Assembly: GCA_907163375.1 (NCBI GenBank)
Contig: CAJQUW010004580.1
Coordinates: 372,001 to 436,000 of the forward strand
Length of the DNA stretch: 64,000 nucleotides
Source of the DNA: Prostheceraeus crozeri
Taxonomy: Eukaryota; Platyhelminthes; Polycladida; Euryleptidae
Reading direction: 5' to 3'
The position numbers and the translations under genes are program-made. Under the pieces are notes generated by a model, which did no database searches, was not told the origin of the DNA, and saw nothing but the letters and a program-made list of their open reading frames with translations. Positions 60,254-64,000 of the stretch are shown one piece after another (the first letter of the stretch is position 1; the number at the start of each line of letters is the position of its first letter).

Positions 60254-60447
60254 ATGGTCCTAATAATCTGGTATACTTTATAACGGATAGAGGATAGCTA
60301 TACGATTCTCTAACATAGCTCGTGAAATTATTTGATATATCCCTCGCGCAAAAGCCCTCGGGATTCATCAAATGATTTCCGTCTCTATATCCCAGAGAAT
60401 CGCATAGCCATCCTCTATCCATTACTCAAAGCTACAGTGTACTAATG
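60254..60447. repeat. Foldback (hairpin) element
   Basis: The stretch pairs with itself. GGATAGAGGATAGCTAT.CGATTCTCT at about 60284 pairs with AGAGAATCG.ATAGCCATCCTCTATCC ending at about 60412, and an inner aaattatttgatatatccc pairs with gggattcatcaaatgattt. The weaker outer arms extend to 60254 and 60447. No coding capacity: a palindromic MITE or foldback transposon. Confidence 0.75.
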
Positions 60448-60604
60448 GGCATATAATACTATGGGAGTCGTACTTTTCGTCGACAGGTTCATATCGTCGA
60501 CACTATTAACGTTCATTTCGTCGACACGTTCATTTCGTCGACAAGTTCATTTCGTCGACAAGTTCATTTCATAGACATTTCTATGCTTTCATATAATTTA
60601 TAAT

Positions 60605-60828
60605 TAATGGATAAATTAGATTTAACTTGTGCATTTGTTTATTAATCTTCTATATTACATTAATGGATAAATTAGATATAAGTTGCGCATTTCTTTATTA
60701 ATCTTCTATATTACATTAATGGATAAATTAGATATAACTTGCGCATTTCTTTATTAATCTTTTATATTACATTAATGGATAAATTAGATATAACTTGCAC
60801 ATTTCTTAATTAATCTTCTATATTACAT
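60605..60828 (+). repeat. Four-copy 56-bp tandem repeat inside the MULE
   Basis: Units of taatggataaattagat...ttaatctt.tatattacat start at 60605, 60661, 60717 and 60773 with an exact 56-bp period. The first and last copies are the most diverged. Lies between the left terminal array and the 3' end of the transposase. Confidence 0.9.
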
Positions 60829-61236
60829 GCAAATATCACGAAAATTCTTCAAACTTCGAAATTTTTTGCAAATCATTGATGATAATTTTGATGTTTTCTT
60901 CATGACTATTATTTTAGCTAGATTAAGTTTAATTATTCAAATTATATAAATTACTATTTTACTTGTCTTATTCGAACTCTCGTAATGAATTTATCAATAA
61001 ATGATTTAGTGTGAATTATATTGATATCATCGAAATCTTTAGATGTTTGTATTTAGTTTTCATTTGTCTGAAAGAAAAATGCAACTATGTGAGACAACTT
61101 TGAATATTTTTTTCTCAATATTCATGAAAATTCAGTTTCTTACTAAACATGTTAATGTTCTTTCAGAAATATTCTTCAAACTTCGAAATTGTAAATTGTA
61201 CGCATCAAAGCAAATATAAAAAACTGTAAAAGCAGT

Positions 61237-62061
61237 TCATGCCATCACAATATTCATTGACACTGCTTGCAAGTAATCCATCACGGGCATTTCTCCATCT
61301 GAATATAGTTTGTGGAGGTTCAATAATGCTTTTTCATGTTCGTGTCGCTTTCTTGACTTTTTCGCTGGAATTGCTCCTTGCTTCATAAAAGTTTTAATAG
61401 CATGCTCCATTTTTGTTTGATTCGAAGAAAGTAAGTTTGCCAATTCATATAAGCCTAAATGGCTACGTCCCCCGATTATGTTGATTATGTGATGGTGACT
61501 TTCGATAGCATTGTTCGTGCGATCCAAACCTTCTCGTAGACACTCAAACACATTCCATTGGTCAATCTTAAACTTTGGATTTCTCCGGACTTCTTTTGAG
61601 CCGCTAAAACGTATAAGCTGCCCACGCACAAAAGTTTTGTCAAAATAATCAGTTAGTTTTTGCTCATTTACAAGGTTGCTGATTTCTTTGAAGGCATCAA
61701 CTATGTCACTTTCTTTTAGGAAAGAAATGGCTACCATCATTTTGACACTGTCTTTGAAGGAAATGTCATCTTTGTATCTTTTGTACAGGCCGAACTTTTT
61801 TACTTTCCTGTCAACGGCTTGAGCTAAATGGAATAAGCAGAATTTGACTCTTCCATCAGGAAAATAGGACAAAAACGCATTGACTGATGCCAGCTCAAAG
61901 TCGACATGCAACCATACATTTTCTGTGGTAGGTATTCCTAATTGACAAGTTTGATCTAAAATATTCGACCATAATTTCTTGTAATCGTTCTCAGATTTAC
62001 CTGACATCAACACATAAATGAAGGGGAACCATCTCCCATATCTCTTTCCCAACACAGTCAC
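61237..62061 (-). CDS. MULE transposase, catalytic and C-terminal part
   Basis: This is 274 codons continuing the upstream part in the same frame (62064 onwards), so the listed start (a GTG) is only where the frame reopens. It contains the block PFIYVLMSGKSENDY, the second catalytic Asp in VDFELASVNA (about residue 53), the FCLFHLAQ block and the third acidic residue in NNAIESHHH (about residue 189), ending in a basic C-terminal region. These are the MULE DDE hallmarks. If read through, the whole would be about 470 residues, a plausible length for the family. Confidence 0.85.
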   Translation of the reverse strand: MTVLGKRYGRWFPFIYVLMSGKSENDYKKLWSNILDQTCQLGIPTTENVWLHVDFELASVNAFLSYFPDGRVKFCLFHLAQAVDRKVKKFGLYKRYKDDISFKDSVKMMVAISFLKESDIVDAFKEISNLVNEQKLTDYFDKTFVRGQLIRFSGSKEVRRNPKFKIDQWNVFECLREGLDRTNNAIESHHHIINIIGGRSHLGLYELANLLSSNQTKMEHAIKTFMKQGAIPAKKSRKRHEHEKALLNLHKLYSDGEMPVMDYLQAVSMNIVMA

Positions 62062-62064
62062 GAG

Positions 62065-62652
62065 TTAATAGAAGAGATATGGAACGATTTCATACATTGC
62101 ATCCATACTCCATTCTTTGCAACCCATCAACCGCTTTAAGTTCATTTCTGTCCCCAGAATGATAAGTCTTTCGTCATCTTTAGTATCAACTAAACTGAAC
62201 TTTTCTTCTGCAACTGTCATTAAGTCATCTAGTTGCACGTTTTCCAACGTGTCTGGCTCGACGAGCTTGTGCTTTCGCCGCTCTCTGCGTGAAGTTTGCA
62301 AAGCAGTTGTGGTTGATGGTAAAACTTCTTCGGTCTTTCTTTTGCCGTATACTCTATGCACGATCTGACATGGTTTAGCAAACCTCTGCTCAGTTGTCAT
62401 TTGTTTGATGTCATTCATCAGTTTTATTCCCTCAAAATTTGGTTTATCATGTAGATGCACATTTGATGTTGGTACTGTAATTAGCTGTGATGTGACGTTA
62501 TTCATTGTTATTCTTGCCTTACACTTTCTCTCAGTGGCATCTGAGCATTTCCAATACGTTTTATCGTTTCTTGTTCTATCAACTATATAAATAAATTCTT
62601 CAAAAATTAGTAGTGGCTTATCTTTCGTTGTTTTTGTTAATTGGAAGTTCAT
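62065..62652 (-). CDS. MULE transposase, N-terminal part with FLYWCH finger
   Basis: 195 codons from the ATG at 62652. Residues about 13-66 form a FLYWCH-type zinc finger (FEEFIYIV, TYWKC, CKARI, then H-x-H), which in this family probably binds element DNA. A linker of about 100 residues leads to WSMDAMYEIVP, which holds the first catalytic Asp of the MULE DDE domain (about residue 184). The frame ends at TAA (62065-62067). The same frame reopens one codon later in the downstream part, so a single stop splits the transposase. Confidence 0.85.
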   Translation of the reverse strand: MNFQLTKTTKDKPLLIFEEFIYIVDRTRNDKTYWKCSDATERKCKARITMNNVTSQLITVPTSNVHLHDKPNFEGIKLMNDIKQMTTEQRFAKPCQIVHRVYGKRKTEEVLPSTTTALQTSRRERRKHKLVEPDTLENVQLDDLMTVAEEKFSLVDTKDDERLIILGTEMNLKRLMGCKEWSMDAMYEIVPYLFY

Positions 62653-63139
62653 TGCGACGAGGTTCCTATTGCAATGACTGCCACCGAAATAGATACTAGC
62701 AATGCGAATTCAAGTTTGAATTCTAAATCAAACTGCGCCTGTCCATGGAAATGGACTGTGATTAAGCTATAATGCAAATGAACTACGATGCAACGTTATG
62801 ATATCAAAGCGATTGAGTAGAAACCATAGATGTGAAAAATGAAGATGCATAGTCTTCCATAAAATGACATTTCTATATCTTAGAAAATAACAAAACCATA
62901 GAAAGTCTACTATAATCTACTTCTATGGACTATATAGCTATCAAAAGTGATAGAGCTCCGCATAGAAGTCCAATATAAAAAATAATTGAGAGATTTCTGA
63001 AATTATCGTACACTGCTGCAATTGTCGACGAAATGAATCTGTCGACGATATGAACCCGTCGACGATATGAACGTTTTCCTCAAAAATGGTTGTCGACGAA
63101 ATGAACGTGTCGACGAAAACGACTAGATCCAATACTATG

Positions 63140-64000
63140 TACATGATAATATTTAGACAACACTGATAAATACAATTTAAAAATGACCAAATTTTTCAAA
63201 TGATTGCGAAAATACATTTAAAAAATACTACTTAATTGTGTCACAGCCACTACTAAAATTTTTGATATGCAGCAATAACGTAAGCATTCAAATTGCTGAC
63301 TTCTCGATATCTAGGATGTAGCTGACGACTATGATATGATCTATAGCGTCGTCTTTACATGCATAAAGTTGATCAGTCATTTCAAAAATGCACATCATTG
63401 AAATCCATCATGCAAAGTGTTAGCAAACATAGTAAAATTCAGACTATTGAAGGTATTTCTCCCCTGTCCAAGGCATTGTAAACATGCGAAAGTTGGGCCA
63501 AATTGGTAATTCAAGCATAGATAGGATTGTAAGTCGGACGACTTCGGTGAAGTTGCGGTTTCGACATTCACTTTCAAGAAAACCAAAACTTAAAATGAAT
63601 TAACCCATCCGACAATAAACCAACTTCATATTCGACTAAACATCGTTCTCTACGCATAACTTCTGGTTGATGTTTTTAATAAAAAATATCTTCAGCTGTT
63701 TCTTTTTATAAAATATTGTGTCACCTTTTTCTTACAAATCAATTGAGCCTTCAGAAAAAGATGTTGCAAGCAGAAATTACCTGGATCTAGTAAAATAGTT
63801 GCTGCCCTTAAATGTGAACTTATTGTTCCGTCGAAGTACCGCATTGTCACGTACTAGCCGATACAGACTCCTGTTTTGTGATCTCATGTCATGTCTAAGT
63901 TGATGATCTTGGAATCATAGTCACAAAACGCGACAGATATCCTATTGTCCTCATGTATTTTGAATGCTAAATAAGCAACACTGCAAATAGGTATATATCA
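63140..64000. other. Right-hand interval, nothing recognised
   Basis: No gene, RNA gene or repeat end identified. The 63-residue minus-strand frame at 63395-63586 shows no motif. Confidence 0.4.

Larger units (their letters stand above)
60464..63130 (-). mobile_element. Nearly complete Mutator-like element (MULE) with 9-bp target duplication
   Basis: The 2667-bp element is flanked by identical AATACTATG at 60455-60463 and 63131-63139. Its inverted ends start GGAGTCGTACTTTTCGTCGACA and GGATCTAGTCGTTTTCGTCGACA and continue as arrays of GTTCATTTCGTCGACA-type units (60479-60570 and 63020-63115). Internally it holds the two-part transposase on the minus strand and a 56-bp tandem repeat. The identical duplications and near-intact coding region suggest a young insertion. 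Confidence 0.9.

Noticed and set aside
1-64000. CRISPR arrays, bacterial operons, rRNA genes
   Set aside because: No regularly spaced identical repeats with unique spacers, no ribosome-binding-site-led gene strings, and no rRNA-like blocks; the window is eukaryotic.

Overview
The window looks like nuclear DNA from an invertebrate animal, probably an arthropod or another protostome. The clues are a chemosensory-type ionotropic glutamate receptor, a short-chain dehydrogenase gene with several introns, AT-rich intergenic DNA, and a mixed load of animal transposons (Tc1/mariner, Tigger-like, piggyBac, hAT, MULE, Jockey/CR1-type and RTE-type LINEs, Penelope-like elements). I cannot name the species from sequence alone.

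Layout. 1-5.4 kb holds a fossil of a Polinton-like element: a protein-primed DNA polymerase running off the left edge, a spliced proline-rich C2H2 gene with a recognisable TATA promoter, and a divergent small ORF. 4.4-8.4 kb adds several families of diverged repeats. 9-10.4 kb is a dead LINE. 11.4-19.6 kb is transposon debris: two Tc1/mariner copies (one with both ends and TA duplications), a deleted piggyBac, a hAT BED-finger fragment, and two copies of a ~360-bp repeat. 20-24.9 kb is nearly featureless.

27.7-30.3 kb carries the best protein-coding gene: an intact, intronless 847-residue ionotropic receptor with a full amino-terminal domain. Its cytoplasmic tail matches the carboxy-terminal S1 RNA-binding domain of polynucleotide phosphorylase (PNPT1). 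I know of no such fusion, and it is the main discovery candidate here.

31-47 kb is again transposons: a Tigger-like insertion nested in a hAT copy, a truncated LINE, Penelope endonuclease fragments, a mariner with ~190-bp terminal repeats, and a hAT-derived family with clean 8-bp target duplications.

48.9-57.7 kb contains a host SDR gene on the minus strand (retinol / 17-beta-hydroxysteroid dehydrogenase type). Four exons join in phase; one is a 33-nt micro-exon, and a ~6.1-kb intron holds a hAT insertion and a 64-bp tandem repeat. The N-terminal nucleotide-binding exon was not found.

58.5-63.1 kb holds a hAT remnant, a foldback element, and a nearly complete MULE. The MULE has a FLYWCH finger, its DDE residues, one in-frame stop, repeat-rich termini and a perfect 9-bp target duplication. 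The genes do not form a pathway; the window is two host genes set in transposon-rich DNA.
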